In this document: positions 1 to 10,579 of the stretch, piece by piece
How the letters are laid out: each line of letters starts with the position of its first letter
Position numbering within the stretch: position 1 is the stretch's first letter
Position numbers and translations under genes: made by a program
The notes under the pieces: generated by a model
What the model was told of the DNA's origin: nothing
Database searches by the model: none
Seen by the model: only the letters and a program-made list of their open reading frames with translations
From: Paratinospora sagittata
Taxonomy: Eukaryota > Streptophyta > Magnoliopsida > Ranunculales > Menispermaceae
Direction: 5' to 3'
NCBI GenBank assembly: GCA_035771175.1
Contig: CM069611.1
Span: forward strand, 14,910,366 to 14,974,365
DNA length: 64,000 nt

Positions 1-330
1 CTATTTATACTCCTTCCACTAAAGTTGCAATTAATGCATTAAGTCGTTGTCCTACTAATCTTGAACCTGTTGGATTCTTAAGTTTCTCTCCAAACATTTA
101 GTTAAATATTACATCAAATTAATTTAGTTTCATCAATTACCTTCAATATTATCGGTGAACAAGATACAATATGGACCTATGCCCATTCCAATCTTGTCCA
201 ACTTTGCTAACTCCCCCTTCTCAATCAGTATCTTGTTCGCTCTAGAAACACGTCTTCCTATTCCATCTTTTCCCGAATCTCCTTTAATGGATTGGATCAG
301 CCCTCGTTCTCACAAGAATGGTCTGCCCTA
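1..330. other. No gene recognised
   Basis: AT-rich sequence with no convincing reading frame and no motif I recognise. It may belong to the giant intron inferred upstream of the methyltransferase exons at 15702. Confidence 0.4.
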
Positions 331-860
331 GTTGAAAGCGCCAATACTTCAGCGAGCAAGTTGCATTCCACACGGGCATTGGAGGTCGATGAAGTTGGTC
401 TCTGTCTTCTCATCCAAGATGACTCAAAAGGAGGAGGGCAAGGCTCAGAAAGAGGGTCTTACTAACTAAGCAAGAGGGTAGCGGGCAAAACAGGGCTTTT
501 CCTTCACTCTAGTTGGCTGATGGGAGTGCGAAGAAGAGCACTTGCTCCGCTTTCCCTCCATTTGGACAGTGAACGCTCTGACCCATTTTTCCACCTATCA
601 GCCATGACGAGCGACAACACACATCACTCACTATACTGATTGGATAGACAAATATTTTAATTTAAAAATTGACTGACCCACGAAAAGGCAGGAAAGAAGA
701 AAACGGACTGATTGTTTGGAAGAAAGAAATAGCACGCTGTAGTTTTGAAGCAGGCTGAAAAGTGCTAGTTGTAGCGCACTAGCGCGCGTACTATTCTGTG
801 GAGTCGCACTCCATGAGCCCTGTCTTCCCTCCAATGACTAGCTCCCGTTTCTCTATAATA
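330..860. other. Possible organelle-derived insert (mitochondrial-like)
   Basis: This stretch is clearly richer in G and C than its flanks. Its texture resembles plant mitochondrial intergenic DNA, with runs such as AGCGCACTAGCGCGCG near 775-790. No mitochondrial gene is recognised. The call rests on composition and general resemblance only, so it is tentative. It could instead be a fragment of an unrelated mobile element. Confidence 0.3.
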
Positions 861-986
861 TGTTTAATCAATTCATCCATAACTAATGAATACAAAAAAA
901 GGGCTTAAGGGCGATCCCTAGTGTAAATCTATGGTTATTGCTCTATAGACATATCTTTTATTTGTTAATATACCTATTTATAACTT

Positions 987-2190
987 TTTTTTTTCCTTAA
1001 AAGCCTCTATACTATATTTCTAGGTACTGTTGTAAACTTTCTATAAATCAATAAAACTGTTTGGAGCTCCTTTATTCCCTTTCTTTGATCTCTTCTTCCT
1101 TCAATGAGACTCTTTGTCACTAAGACTCTTTGATCATCACTTATATATATATACATATAGAAAGTGTAGCAAGACAAATGAGGACAATTGGTCCTCCAAA
1201 TAGAAGAAACTTCATAAAAATACAAAAGGTTTGACCATCCTCTCAACCACCCTGTCAAAGAAAAATTAAGACCAAATTTCTTGGTTGCAATCCAAGTGGA
1301 AGTGCGAAATCTAGTGAGTTCCCAAACTGACTGGATCTCTCCTAAAAGTTGTCATTAAAAATCTTATTTGTTCTTACCCAACCAAATCGACACGCTCTTG
1401 CCAGGGTAGCAATCCTCCAAATTAAATTGATTCTCTAGGTTGATTAGGCATTACGTGGAAAGAGAATAACTCTTCCTTCTTTGTTGGTTTGTCGAAAGAG
1501 GTATTGAGCTCATTGCTCAACTTCCCTCGTATTTTTTCTATGAAGGAGCAACGAATGAAGACATGTTCCACGGATTCACCATTTTACTTGCAAAGCACAC
1601 ACCAATGAGGAGAAAGACTTGTGGATGGATTCCTTCTTTGAATATTGTCTTGGGGTGTTGATTGTCTCATGGCCTACAAGCCATCCTAGGATCTTGATCT
1701 TGGATGGGACCTAAGCTTTCCATATAAATGGTGCGGGAGCGAAAGTAGCGGATTGGGATTATTGATAAGGGAGGTGAATAAGAACTTGTAGGAGAAACTT
1801 TGGTGGGATCAAGATTGCGAGATCGAGGGTTTGCTGTATTACTAAAAGAGATTCGACCTTGCTCACTTCTCTTGGATTTAAGTCCCTCTTAAAATGGAAG
1901 TTCCAAGAGAGGCTTAGATGAGGAAGAGTTGGGGTTTCAACTAGAATATGGGAAATTGATTTGAATATAACATAGATAAGAAAAAGAAGGATCAGTCTTT
2001 GCTAGAGATCTATTATCCAACCATGCATCCTCCCAAAACCATTTTTTTTAACCATTGCTTGATTTAAGGGAAGTGTGGTTTAGGACTATTTGATAAGTGG
2101 AAGAAATACCTTTCCATGGATTGTGATGAGTCGATATAGAAACCAATTTCGTGCCCCACTTGTCCTTGAGATCACGAATGCTTTGGATCA
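987..2190 (-). mobile_element. Degenerate LINE 3' part (zf-RVT region), antisense
   Basis: Read on the - strand, scattered frames give the C-terminal zinc-binding reverse-transcriptase domain typical of plant L1 LINEs. It has the pattern SLSPHWCVLCK (about 1600-1640) followed by a downstream tail containing GWLRGW (about 1230-1250). A T-run at 988-997 is the remnant of the poly(A) tail on the - strand. Many stops and frameshifts show that it is dead. The related - strand text at 3690-3810 is probably its upstream part, separated by later insertions. Confidence 0.7.
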
Positions 2191-3670
2191 TAGTAGTACA
2201 AATTGTGATTCAAATCGGTGACTTGTACTATTCAGATTCAATTCACCAAAAATCGATTTGAAATTAGGTTTTTAAATCGCTATACCTATGAAACACAAGT
2301 AAATCAATAGTGAATCAATCTCAGTTGGATTGAATCATAAGTTACTTGGTAGTATATCCCAAGTGAACTAGGTCGAAATGGTTTAAATTGCTTACTAAAT
2401 CATTTTGAATCAATTTGAATTGTTTTTTTTTTAATAGAAACTAAAGATTGTATATATGTATTAATTGTAAAATTTTGAGAATTGTACAACGGTAAAACTC
2501 CACTCCTATACGACGAGGATACAAAACTGTCCCATCCTCTTAGCCAATCACCAAAAGCATACCCCAAAGACAACGAGCTATTAGCAATCCAAAAGGAAGC
2601 TAACATTTGAGAATTCTCCCAAACCCGAACCGTCAAAGAGAATTCGTCATTTCGTTGTGAAATATTCTTCTGTTCCTCTCCTTCCACAGAGACCACAAGA
2701 CTGCCAAACATGCCACCCTCCAATGGTCTTGCCATGAGGGCTGAACGGTGCTCAAAAAAGGAAAAAATGTCTATAGAATCCTCCACAGTAAGGTCACCAC
2801 TCATGACTTGGAAATGCTGACACCATCTAGCCCACACCTCTCTATAGCTACTGGGCATTGCCAACATAAGGTCGCACCGACTCATAATCCTTACCACACA
2901 AATAACACCAATATGGGGATATGCACATATATGGGAAGCACTTTTGTAGCATATCCCCCGTATTAAACTTCCCATGAGAAGCTACCCATCCTAATAATTT
3001 AACCTTCGATGGAACCTTGGCTTTCCAAATGGAAGAGTGTGACGAAAATGGGGGAAGGTTGGGGACATTGAGAATAGAGAAATGGAAGGATTTGGTCGTA
3101 AAAAACCCAGAAAGATCCCATGGCCAAGACACTCTGTCATCAACCTTGGATAGGTGGCATCCCTCAAGCAAGCCCATTAGAGAAAGCACCTCATCCGCTT
3201 CCCTAGATGAAAGAGCCCTACCTATATGACTCCTGGATTCCTTACAAAGTCACAGACCGGTTTATTGTGATAACAAGACCAAGAATACAAATTAGGAAAA
3301 AGTGATTGAAGAGTGTCACTGCCACACCACTTATCCTCCCAAAAGCGAATGGAATCACCCTTGCCAAGTTTAAATCTAATGAGGGGTAGGAAAATTGGAT
3401 ATACAAATGAAATGAATTTCCATGGGCTTCTGAAGGTGGCTCTAAGGGCTAACCCTGCGACCCAGAATCAATTTGAATTGTTAATTAGCTAAAATAACAC
3501 ACGTACCCATATAGTCGTACCCTTATAACTATATGGGTAGTTTAATATTTAAAAACATATATGATTTAAATTTGTATTGTGAATCGTACAATTCACCGAT
3601 TTGAGTCCGATTCGATCCACCAAGCCTCCAAAATGACTCAATTCCAATTCATGATTTTGATAACAATGCT
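2190..3670. repeat. Candidate inverted-repeat element (MITE-like), split by a LINE
   Basis: The left part near 2210-2250 contains TCAAATCGGTGACTTGTAC. The right part near 3580-3610, read in reverse complement, contains TCAAATCGGTGAATTGTAC. These flank a unit of about 0.4 kb that is interrupted by the truncated LINE at 2425-3464. Bases outside both ends resemble LINE sequence, so the unit seems to have landed in the older LINE at 987-3810. The exact ends and target duplication are unclear. Confidence 0.35.
2425..3464 (-). mobile_element. 5'-truncated LINE with perfect 18-bp target duplication
   Basis: About 1.04 kb of LINE 3' end on the - strand. It encodes the zf-RVT domain in two frames: one from 3189 to 2848 with VPSKVKLLGW and ISPYWCYLC, the next from 2975 to 2400 with the C-terminal tail. 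The - strand ends in an A-run (T-run at 2425-2432). The 18 bases GAATCAATTTGAATTGTT occur at 2407-2424 and again at 3465-3482, exactly flanking the insert, as expected for target-primed reverse transcription. The perfect duplication suggests a fairly recent, non-autonomous copy. Confidence 0.93.
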
Positions 3671-3689
3671 CTCGATGATCTTAGCCAAC

Positions 3690-3810
3690 ATTGCCTTTTG
3701 CTCCCTTAGAAATCTCTATAGCCACTTAGCCAAAAAACGCTTTGTTCCTATTTGAGATGTTACCATTAGTCAATCCCCCTTCTCAAAGCGAAGTTGGATG
3801 ACCTCTCATG
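3690..3810 (-). mobile_element. LINE remnant, antisense
   Basis: The - strand gives GNIS followed by RNKA and then a WRF-like stretch ending REQKA. This matches the segment between reverse transcriptase and zf-RVT that reads GNISLRN in the LINE at 21678-28058. It contains stops. It is probably the continuation of the LINE remnant at 987-2190. Confidence 0.5.
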
Positions 3811-4145
3811 CGATCGAATGTGAATTGCTGCCCGCCTTCATGAATGGACAATCAATGTTAGGTGATTGAGTGTATGATTTCAATGAAGAGTTGCAGGTAG
3901 TACTAGACATTAGACAATGGTCGCCGTTGATCACACACAAGTCTACGAGAGAGATTGGCTATTGGTGGTGGTGTTGTAGCAAGTAACTATGATCGCTAAG
4001 ACACAACAACGTTCTGCGGAACAAATTTGACGTTTGACACCAGAATCATTCTTCAATTGTGGCGATGTCATCTGTTGCAATAGTGAGAAATCCCAAGATA
4101 AAATTTAGAAGATCAAGAGGTATAAGAAGTTGCGGAAGAGAAAGT
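3811..4145. other. No gene recognised
   Basis: Single-copy-looking sequence directly left of the older copia element. No frame or motif is supported. It is contiguous in ancestry with 13682-13763 and 14699 onward, once the copia and LINE insertions between them are removed. Confidence 0.4.
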
Positions 4146-4399
4146 TGACAATCTTAGAGTTTTGAGCAAAAAAGTATATTCCTCTTGGAGGAGAATTCCC
4201 ATTATATGTCATGAATAGAAGCTGATTTTTAGCCCTTAAAATAGCTAAACTACCATATATAAATCTGTCCAAAAATATCCTACAGCTAGAATATTAGATT
4301 AAGAAAAAGATAAAAGATTTACAATCATAAAGACAATTGTCACAGTTGTACAAGGCATAGAATCTGCTAGCTTTAAATGGCCAGCTAATTCCTTTGACA
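4146..4399 (-). repeat. 3' LTR of older copia element
   Basis: 254 bp. On the - strand it begins TGTCAAAGG and ends GATTGTCA. It lies next to a purine tract at 4400-4409 (GAGGGGGGA on the - strand), which primes plus-strand synthesis in this class. Confidence 0.92.
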
Positions 4400-4440
4400 T
4401 CCCCCCTCAAATTGATGCTGGTAAATCTACAAGCATCAAT

Positions 4441-5638
4441 TTGCTAACAAGGAAGTTATGTCACTGACGTGTCATGGATTTGGTGAAGATATCCACGATC
4501 TGTAGAGTGGTGGAGATATGTGGGAGGGTGATAACTTGGCAGTCATAGGCCTCTCGAATAGAGTGGAAGTCAACCTCTATGTGCTTCGTGCGGGTCGTGG
4601 TAGACAGGGCTGGCAGCAATTTGGATGGCACTAGTGTTGTCAACATGTAGGGGAGTAGGTTGAACTTGGGAGAAACCGAGCTCTGTGAGGAGACCACGCA
4701 ACCAAATGGTCTTAGAGCATGCAATAGACATGGCGCGGTACTCTTACCTCAGTGGATGATTTGGAGACAGAGTCTTGCGTCTTGCATTTCCAAGAGATAA
4801 GAGCATCACCAAGAAACATGCACCATCCCGTAATAGATTTTCTTGTGTCCAGGCAGCCAATCCAATCAACATCACTGTAGGCTTGTAGTTGGAATGAAGA
4901 ACCAGTAGGGAAGAATAAGCCACGACTAGGTGTGCCAAGGATATATCTAATGATGCGGCGGACTGCAGATAGGTGGAGATGCCGAGGGGCTTGCATGAAC
5001 TTGCTGACAGTATGGACAGCATAAGAGATGTCTGGTCGGGTGATAGATAAGACTACCAACCAACTTCCGATATAAAGTAGGATCCTCAAGAAGTTCCCCT
5101 TCGTCACATCGATATTTCATATTAATTTCCATTGGGGTGTCAACAAAATTAGTGTCGGTGAGTCCTGCTAATTGAACCAAATTTAAAATATACTTGTGCT
5201 GATTCAAGAAGATACCTTGAGGCCGATGATGCACCTCTAAACCCAAAAAATAGGTGAGTTGGCCAAGGTCTTTCATGTGGAAAGTAGAATGCAACAAATT
5301 CTAAATTTCAGAAATAGCCTCCATATCAGAACCAGTGATAACGATGTTGTCCACATAAACAAGGAGGACAACTATGCCCTTAGATGTCTGTTGAAGAAAA
5401 AGGGAGGAGTCATACTGACTTTGAGTGAATGAAAAGCCAAGGAGAGTTGATCGAAACTTTTCAAACCATACTCGCGGTGCTTGCTTCAAGCCATACAAAG
5501 AGCGTTTTAGTTTGCATACATCATTAGGTGAGGAAGTAGGCATACCATAGGGAAGTTTCATATAAACTTCCTCCTTGAGATCACCATGTAAGAATGCGTT
5601 CTTTACATCCATTTGATGTAAAGACCATGATTGAGATG
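4441..5638 (-). pseudogene. Older copia: reverse transcriptase and RNase H remnant
   Basis: From 5638 downward on the - strand the frame carries MDVKNAFLHGDLKEEVYM, then SLYGLKQAPR, then YVDNIVITG. The last is the catalytic YVDD box with its second aspartate changed to asparagine. After frameshifts, RNase H text follows to about 4461: the LVGSLIY and TRPDISYAV region, then SWKCKTQ and KSSTEV, and finally TKHIEVDFH and DIFTKSM. The reverse transcriptase N-terminus lies at 10580-11000, on the other side of the younger element, and the break falls just before the MDVKNAF box. It cannot encode a working enzyme. Confidence 0.9.
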
Positions 5639-5887
5639 TGTGAGATTTCGTGGAGTGAAGAGAAGAAGAAAAGAGAGAATCTTTGTTTCTCCTTTTTATT
5701 ATATTCACATGAAGATACATACATCCTAATGAATATATATAACCTAAAGAGAACCTCTAAGATCCTATAAAATAGGATCTGGACCACAAGACTCGGAATA
5801 ACAAATCAACAGAATATATTAAAACAGGCAAGTAAATAAATACTAATTAATAAGGAAAAAACTGAGCTAATAATCAGGAATTCCACA
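5639..5887 (-). repeat. 3' LTR of young copia element
   Basis: 249 bp. On the - strand it starts TGTGGAATTCC and ends AATCTCACA. It differs from the partner LTR at 10326-10574 at two nearby positions, around 5713-5717. Confidence 0.96.
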
Positions 5888-5900
5888 CTCCCCCTCAAGC
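5888..5900 (-). promoter_or_regulatory. Polypurine tract of young copia
   Basis: On the - strand TTGAGGGGGAG lies immediately before the 3' LTR. This is the normal plus-strand primer position. It overlaps the end of the gag-pol frame. Confidence 0.85.
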
Positions 5901-8900
5901 TAGGTTGTATATATCATACATGCCTAGCTTGCACCTCAAGTCTTCAAAGTTAACTCTTGGAAGTGGCTTGGTGAAGATATCCGCTGTCTGTTGACGGGTT
6001 GGAGTGTACACGAGTTGCACTACTTCACTTTCAATCTTCTCGGAGATGAAATGCCGATCAATTTCAATATGTTTGGTGCGGTCATGATGAACGGGGTTCT
6101 TTGCTATGCTAATTGCTGCCTGATTGTCACAGCGCATAGTAATTGACCCATGACACTTCACTCCGATTTCTCCGAGGAGCGTCCTCACCCAGATTCCTTC
6201 ACAAATCCCCAATGCTAAGGCTCTGAACTCGGCTTCTGCGCTGCTCCTCGACACAACAGACTGTTTCTTACTCCTCCATGTAACCAAATTACCCCAAACA
6301 TACGTGCAATAGCCTGATGTTGACCGCCTATCCACCAGATCTCCTGCCCAGTCTGCATCTGAGAACACTTCTATGCCCCGATTGTCACTCTTCTGGAACA
6401 GAAGACCTTTGCCCGGTGTCATCTTCAAATACCTTAAGATATGATTGAGACTCTCCATATTTTCTTCAGTTGGGCAGTTCATGAACTTGCTGGCTGAGTT
6501 GACCGCAAAGCTGATATCCGGTCGGGTGTGAGAAAGGTATATAAGGCGTCCCACAAGGCGCTGATATCTACCTTTATCTGCTGGAACACTTGTCAAATCC
6601 ACCCCAATTTTCTTATTCGAGTCCATGGGGGTAGCGGCTGGCTTACACCCTAGCATCCCGGTTTCTTCCAACAAGTCTAGAGTGTACTTCCTTTGTGATA
6701 GACATATTCCACGCTTAGACCTTGCTACTTCCACACCAAGGAAATACTTTGGCTTACCCAAGTCTTTGATCTCAAACACATCGGATAGGAGTTGTTTCAA
6801 CTTTGCTAACTCTTCTGCATAATCTCCGGTAAGAATGATGTCATCCACATAGACGATTAAGATAGCCACTTTGTTATTGGGTGACTTCTTTACAAAGAGA
6901 GTATGATCCGCTTGACATTGTGTGAAACCCTGACCTTGAACAGTCTTGGTAAATCTGTCGAACCACGCTCTTGGAGATTGTTTAAGACCATAGAGGGATT
7001 TTTGAAGCTTACACACTTTGTTGATGGTGCAGCTGGTTTCAAAACCAGGAGGTATCTCCATATAGACCTCTTCATCTAGGAATCCGTTAAGAAAAGCATT
7101 CTTAACGTCAAGTTGCACGAGGGGCCAGTCTAGGTTAACCGCGAGAGAGAACAACACTCTAATGGTGTTAAGTTTAGCAACTGGGGCAAAGGTTTCTTCA
7201 TAGTCGATGCCGTAGGACTGAGTGAAGCCTTTGGCAACGAGACGAGCCTTCAATCGATCAATACTGCCATCCGGTTTATGTTTCACATTGAAGATCCACT
7301 TGCAGCCCACTGTTTTCTTTCCCTTTGGCAGATCTGTGATGACCCATGTATCATTCTTTTCCAATGCTTCAATCTCGGCATTCACAGCTTGTTTCCAGCC
7401 CGGATGCTTGAATGCTTCATGGATGGAGTTTGGAATTTGTACAGAGTTCATAGCCGAGATAAAAGCTTGATAAGAAGTAGACAATCCTCCATATGATACA
7501 AACCGTTGGATAGGGTGATTTGTACAGGACCGAACTCCTTTCCTCAAGGCAATGGGAGTGATAGGAGGAGGGGCCTCAGGTTCAGGAGTGACTAGAGTAT
7601 CCGTAATCGAGGGAAACTCGTTGGGATAAGGAACCGGATCAGAATCTGGAGCAGTGCTGGCTTGAGGTGTGTGTTCCGGTCGGTTACGCCTAGAGTAGAC
7701 TTGAATTGTTGGAGGTGTAGGAATTTGAGAGTTGGCACACGGTGATGAAGTTTGTGGGGTTGGCACGGAAACAGGGGCAGATTCTCCTAACGAGCTGAAC
7801 TCATCAGTTTGTACAATGTCCCAAAGATGAGATTCCACGAATGTCTCCCCCTGAAGCTCGGATTTGGGAGAATAGTAAGGCTGATCTTCGAAAAAAGTTA
7901 CATCCATGGAGTGATAAAACCGTTTAGTGATAGGAGAATAGCATTTATATCCCTTTTTGTTCGATGAATACCCAAGGAAGATGCACTTAAGGGACCGAGG
8001 ATCTAATTTGCTACGGAACTGTTGGTGAATGTGCACAAACACTGAGCAACCGAAGATCCTTGAAGGGAGGCTCGTAGAGAGGAATCGAATGTGAGGGAAT
8101 ATATCTAATAGAGACTTGAGTGGGCTTTGAAAGTGGAGGACTCTAGAAGGCATACGATTGATTAAATATGCTGCGGTAAGAACGGCTTCACCCCAAAAAC
8201 ATTTAGGAACAGATCTTGAAAACATGATACAACGAGCGACTTCTAACAAATGCCTATTTTTTCTCTCGGCCACCCCATTTTGTTGTGGGGTGTCAACACA
8301 CGAACTGATGTGAACTATGCCACGCTCTTGGAGACGAGACCCAAGAGTGGCTTTGAAATATTCTTTGGCATTATCCGTCTTAAATACACGAACTTTGGTT
8401 TGGAATTGGGTTTGTACCATAGAATAAAAATTTTGAAAGATGATAGCCACTTCAGATTTTTCTTTCATGAGATATATCCAAGTAAGACGAGTGTGATCGT
8501 CAACAAAGGACACAAACCACCGAGCATGTGTTATATTACTAACCCTTGACGGTCCCCATACATCACTATGAATCATGGTAAATGGTTGAGATGGTTTGTA
8601 AGGAACACTCGGATATATTGCACGAGTATGCTTGGCAAGTTGACAAATTTCGCATTGAAAATATTTCGAACTTTTATTAATGAATAATTGAGGAAACAGT
8701 TTTTCAAGGTACAGGAAGTTTGGATGACCTAAACGATAGTGCCACAGCATTACTTCACTATCTTTATTGACACTCGACCTACAACTTGAAAGACGAAAAT
8801 TGGAATTGAAACTTGGCTGACTTTTGGCGGACACATAACTAGTGGAAGATGATGGAGTGTTGTTGAAGAGGTAGAGACCGGAACACATCTCAGCACTGCC

Positions 8901-10292
8901 AATCGTCCTCCCCGATTCCAAATCCTGAAATTCACACAGGGTTGGAAAAAACTTAGTCACACACTTTAGATCTCGAGCCAATTGGCTAATAGAAATCAAA
9001 TTGCAGTCTAAGTTGGGGACATGAAGAACTGCAGTAAGAACAATGTCCTTAGTGAGTCTAACTGAACCTGTTCCTGCTATTTTGGAGGCAGTTCCGTCTG
9101 CAATGCGAACCTTTGACAATTCGGTGCTAGGCCTATAGTCAGTGAGAAGAGAGGCATTACCAGTCATATGATAAGAAGCTCCTGAGTCAACAATCCAGGG
9201 CTCAGAGATGCTTTTATGGGCAGCAAACACGGTAGGATTTGTATCCTTTTGAACAGTGAGACTGGTGCTTCGGGTAGGGGTTTCGGATTGAGCACTATAC
9301 CGAGCAAACAATTTCTGCAGGGCATCGATCTGAGCTGTGCTAAAGGGGCTTGAGTCAAGTGAGCTACTCTGTTCGGCGGTTGTAGCTGAGTTGGCCCGAT
9401 GGTCTCGATCAGCCGGTCCACGCTTTGGCTTCCAGTCGGCTGGTTTCCCGTGGATTTTCCAGCATGTTTCTCTGAGATGTCCCGGTTTCCTGCAATGATC
9501 ACACCATGGACGAGATTGCCGCTCGCGATTATCAATACTTGATTGCGGTAGTCCTCGTGACACTAGGGCTGAACCTTCAATCGCAAAATCTGTTGACGAG
9601 GCTCCTAACATCACTTTCCTTCGGCTGTCTTCCCGGCGCACCTCAGAAAACACTTCGCGAATACTTGGAACAGGCCGTATTCCCAACACTCTAGACTTGA
9701 CCTGATCAAGTTCTTTGTTCAGTCCGAGAAGAAACTTGAACGTGCGCTTCTGCTCCACAATTTTCTTGTAAGAGTTGGCATCATCTGCACACTTCCACGT
9801 ATGTACCTCGAACATGTCAAGTTGTTGCCAGTATCGAGAGAGAGTGTTGAAGTACTGAGTCACGCTTTGATCTCCCTGTCTTAGGTCATGAAGGGTGGCT
9901 TCAATTCCGAAGATCTCGGCTGCATTCTCTGTGCTAGAATACGTTTCTCTCGCCGCATCCCATATTTCCTTCGCCGTAGTAAATAAGAGAAAATTTTCTC
10001 CGATTTCGTTTTGCATCGAGTTGATAAGCCATGACATCACCATGTGATTCTCAGCCTTCAAAGTCTTGTACGCAGGATCTTCTTTCTCTGGAATTTTCAC
10101 ATCGCCGGTGAGATGGTCATCTTTCCCTTTTCCACAAACGAACATCATGACGGACTGTGACCACTGGAGATAGTTGTGCCCATTCAGTTTGTGGCTGGTG
10201 ATGAGAGGGGCAACGGATTCACTTCCTCCGATGGTAGAGTTACCCGAATTAGGATGAGAAGAATGGGACGTCGTGTTCCCATATTTTGTCAT
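5895..10292 (-). CDS. Copia gag-pol polyprotein, 1465 aa, intact
   Basis: A single frame encoding capsid and all enzymes needed for retrotransposition. Approximate order: gag core (residues 30-230); zinc knuckle CDHCRKPGHLRETC (about 280); aspartic protease WIVDSGASYHMTG (about 370); pre-integrase HHCC-type region with LGHPN and CEICQLAKH (about 515-560); integrase catalytic core with DVWGP, DNAKEYF and QQNGVAERKN (about 575-680); reverse transcriptase with QLDVKNAFLNGF and the catalytic YVDDIILTG (about 985-1130); RNase H with DADWAGD and SSAEAEFRAL (about 1290-1350), ending DIFTKPLPR. The start codon lies 20 bases inside the primer site. I see no stop or frameshift, and all catalytic motifs look standard. 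It acts as cytoplasmic virus-like particles and then in the nucleus. Confidence 0.97.
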   Translation of the reverse strand: MTKYGNTTSHSSHPNSGNSTIGGSESVAPLITSHKLNGHNYLQWSQSVMMFVCGKGKDDHLTGDVKIPEKEDPAYKTLKAENHMVMSWLINSMQNEIGENFLLFTTAKEIWDAARETYSSTENAAEIFGIEATLHDLRQGDQSVTQYFNTLSRYWQQLDMFEVHTWKCADDANSYKKIVEQKRTFKFLLGLNKELDQVKSRVLGIRPVPSIREVFSEVRREDSRRKVMLGASSTDFAIEGSALVSRGLPQSSIDNRERQSRPWCDHCRKPGHLRETCWKIHGKPADWKPKRGPADRDHRANSATTAEQSSSLDSSPFSTAQIDALQKLFARYSAQSETPTRSTSLTVQKDTNPTVFAAHKSISEPWIVDSGASYHMTGNASLLTDYRPSTELSKVRIADGTASKIAGTGSVRLTKDIVLTAVLHVPNLDCNLISISQLARDLKCVTKFFPTLCEFQDLESGRTIGSAEMCSGLYLFNNTPSSSTSYVSAKSQPSFNSNFRLSSCRSSVNKDSEVMLWHYRLGHPNFLYLEKLFPQLFINKSSKYFQCEICQLAKHTRAIYPSVPYKPSQPFTMIHSDVWGPSRVSNITHARWFVSFVDDHTRLTWIYLMKEKSEVAIIFQNFYSMVQTQFQTKVRVFKTDNAKEYFKATLGSRLQERGIVHISSCVDTPQQNGVAERKNRHLLEVARCIMFSRSVPKCFWGEAVLTAAYLINRMPSRVLHFQSPLKSLLDIFPHIRFLSTSLPSRIFGCSVFVHIHQQFRSKLDPRSLKCIFLGYSSNKKGYKCYSPITKRFYHSMDVTFFEDQPYYSPKSELQGETFVESHLWDIVQTDEFSSLGESAPVSVPTPQTSSPCANSQIPTPPTIQVYSRRNRPEHTPQASTAPDSDPVPYPNEFPSITDTLVTPEPEAPPPITPIALRKGVRSCTNHPIQRFVSYGGLSTSYQAFISAMNSVQIPNSIHEAFKHPGWKQAVNAEIEALEKNDTWVITDLPKGKKTVGCKWIFNVKHKPDGSIDRLKARLVAKGFTQSYGIDYEETFAPVAKLNTIRVLFSLAVNLDWPLVQLDVKNAFLNGFLDEEVYMEIPPGFETSCTINKVCKLQKSLYGLKQSPRAWFDRFTKTVQGQGFTQCQADHTLFVKKSPNNKVAILIVYVDDIILTGDYAEELAKLKQLLSDVFEIKDLGKPKYFLGVEVARSKRGICLSQRKYTLDLLEETGMLGCKPAATPMDSNKKIGVDLTSVPADKGRYQRLVGRLIYLSHTRPDISFAVNSASKFMNCPTEENMESLNHILRYLKMTPGKGLLFQKSDNRGIEVFSDADWAGDLVDRRSTSGYCTYVWGNLVTWRSKKQSVVSRSSAEAEFRALALGICEGIWVRTLLGEIGVKCHGSITMRCDNQAAISIAKNPVHHDRTKHIEIDRHFISEKIESEVVQLVYTPTRQQTADIFTKPLPRVNFEDLRCKLGMYDIYNLA

Positions 10293-10311
10293 GATTGATT
10301 CAGAGTTTGTA

Positions 10312-10325
10312 CTTCTCTGATACCA
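10312..10325 (-). promoter_or_regulatory. Primer binding site, initiator tRNA-Met
   Basis: On the - strand TGGTATCAGAG directly follows the 5' LTR. It is complementary to the 3' end of plant initiator tRNA-Met, the standard copia primer. Confidence 0.93.
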
Positions 10326-10574
10326 TGTGAGATTTCGTGGAGTGAAGAGAAGAAGAAAAGAGAGAATCTTTGTTTCTCCTTTTTATTATATTCACATGAA
10401 AATCCATACATCCTAATGAATATATATAACCTAAAGAGAACCTCTAAGATCCTATAAAATAGGATCTGGACCACAAGACTCGGAATAACAAATCAACAGA
10501 ATATATTAAAACAGGCAAGTAAATAAATACTAATTAATAAGGAAAAAACTGAGCTAATAATCAGGAATTCCACA
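10326..10574 (-). repeat. 5' LTR of young copia element
   Basis: 249 bp, partner of 5639-5887. Its outer end abuts the target duplicate AGATG at 10575-10579. It should carry the element promoter. Confidence 0.96.
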
Positions 10575-10579
10575 AGATG

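Larger units (their letters stand above)
5639..10574 (-). mobile_element. Young, structurally complete Ty1/copia retrotransposon
   Basis: 4,936 bp with two 249-bp LTRs that differ at only two positions. The target duplication AGATG is perfect (5634-5638 and 10575-10579). The element has a primer site for initiator tRNA-Met, a purine tract and one unbroken 1465-codon gag-pol frame. The combination of near-identical LTRs, perfect duplication and intact frame indicates a recent insertion that may still be mobile. Size, short LTRs and single frame fit an Ale-like lineage, but that assignment is inference. It sits inside the reverse transcriptase of an older copia element. Confidence 0.97.

Noticed and set aside
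6625..9694. Several + strand reading frames of 60-99 codons inside the young copia element
   Set aside because: They lie opposite the intact 1465-codon gag-pol frame, have no recognisable motifs and are antisense shadows.
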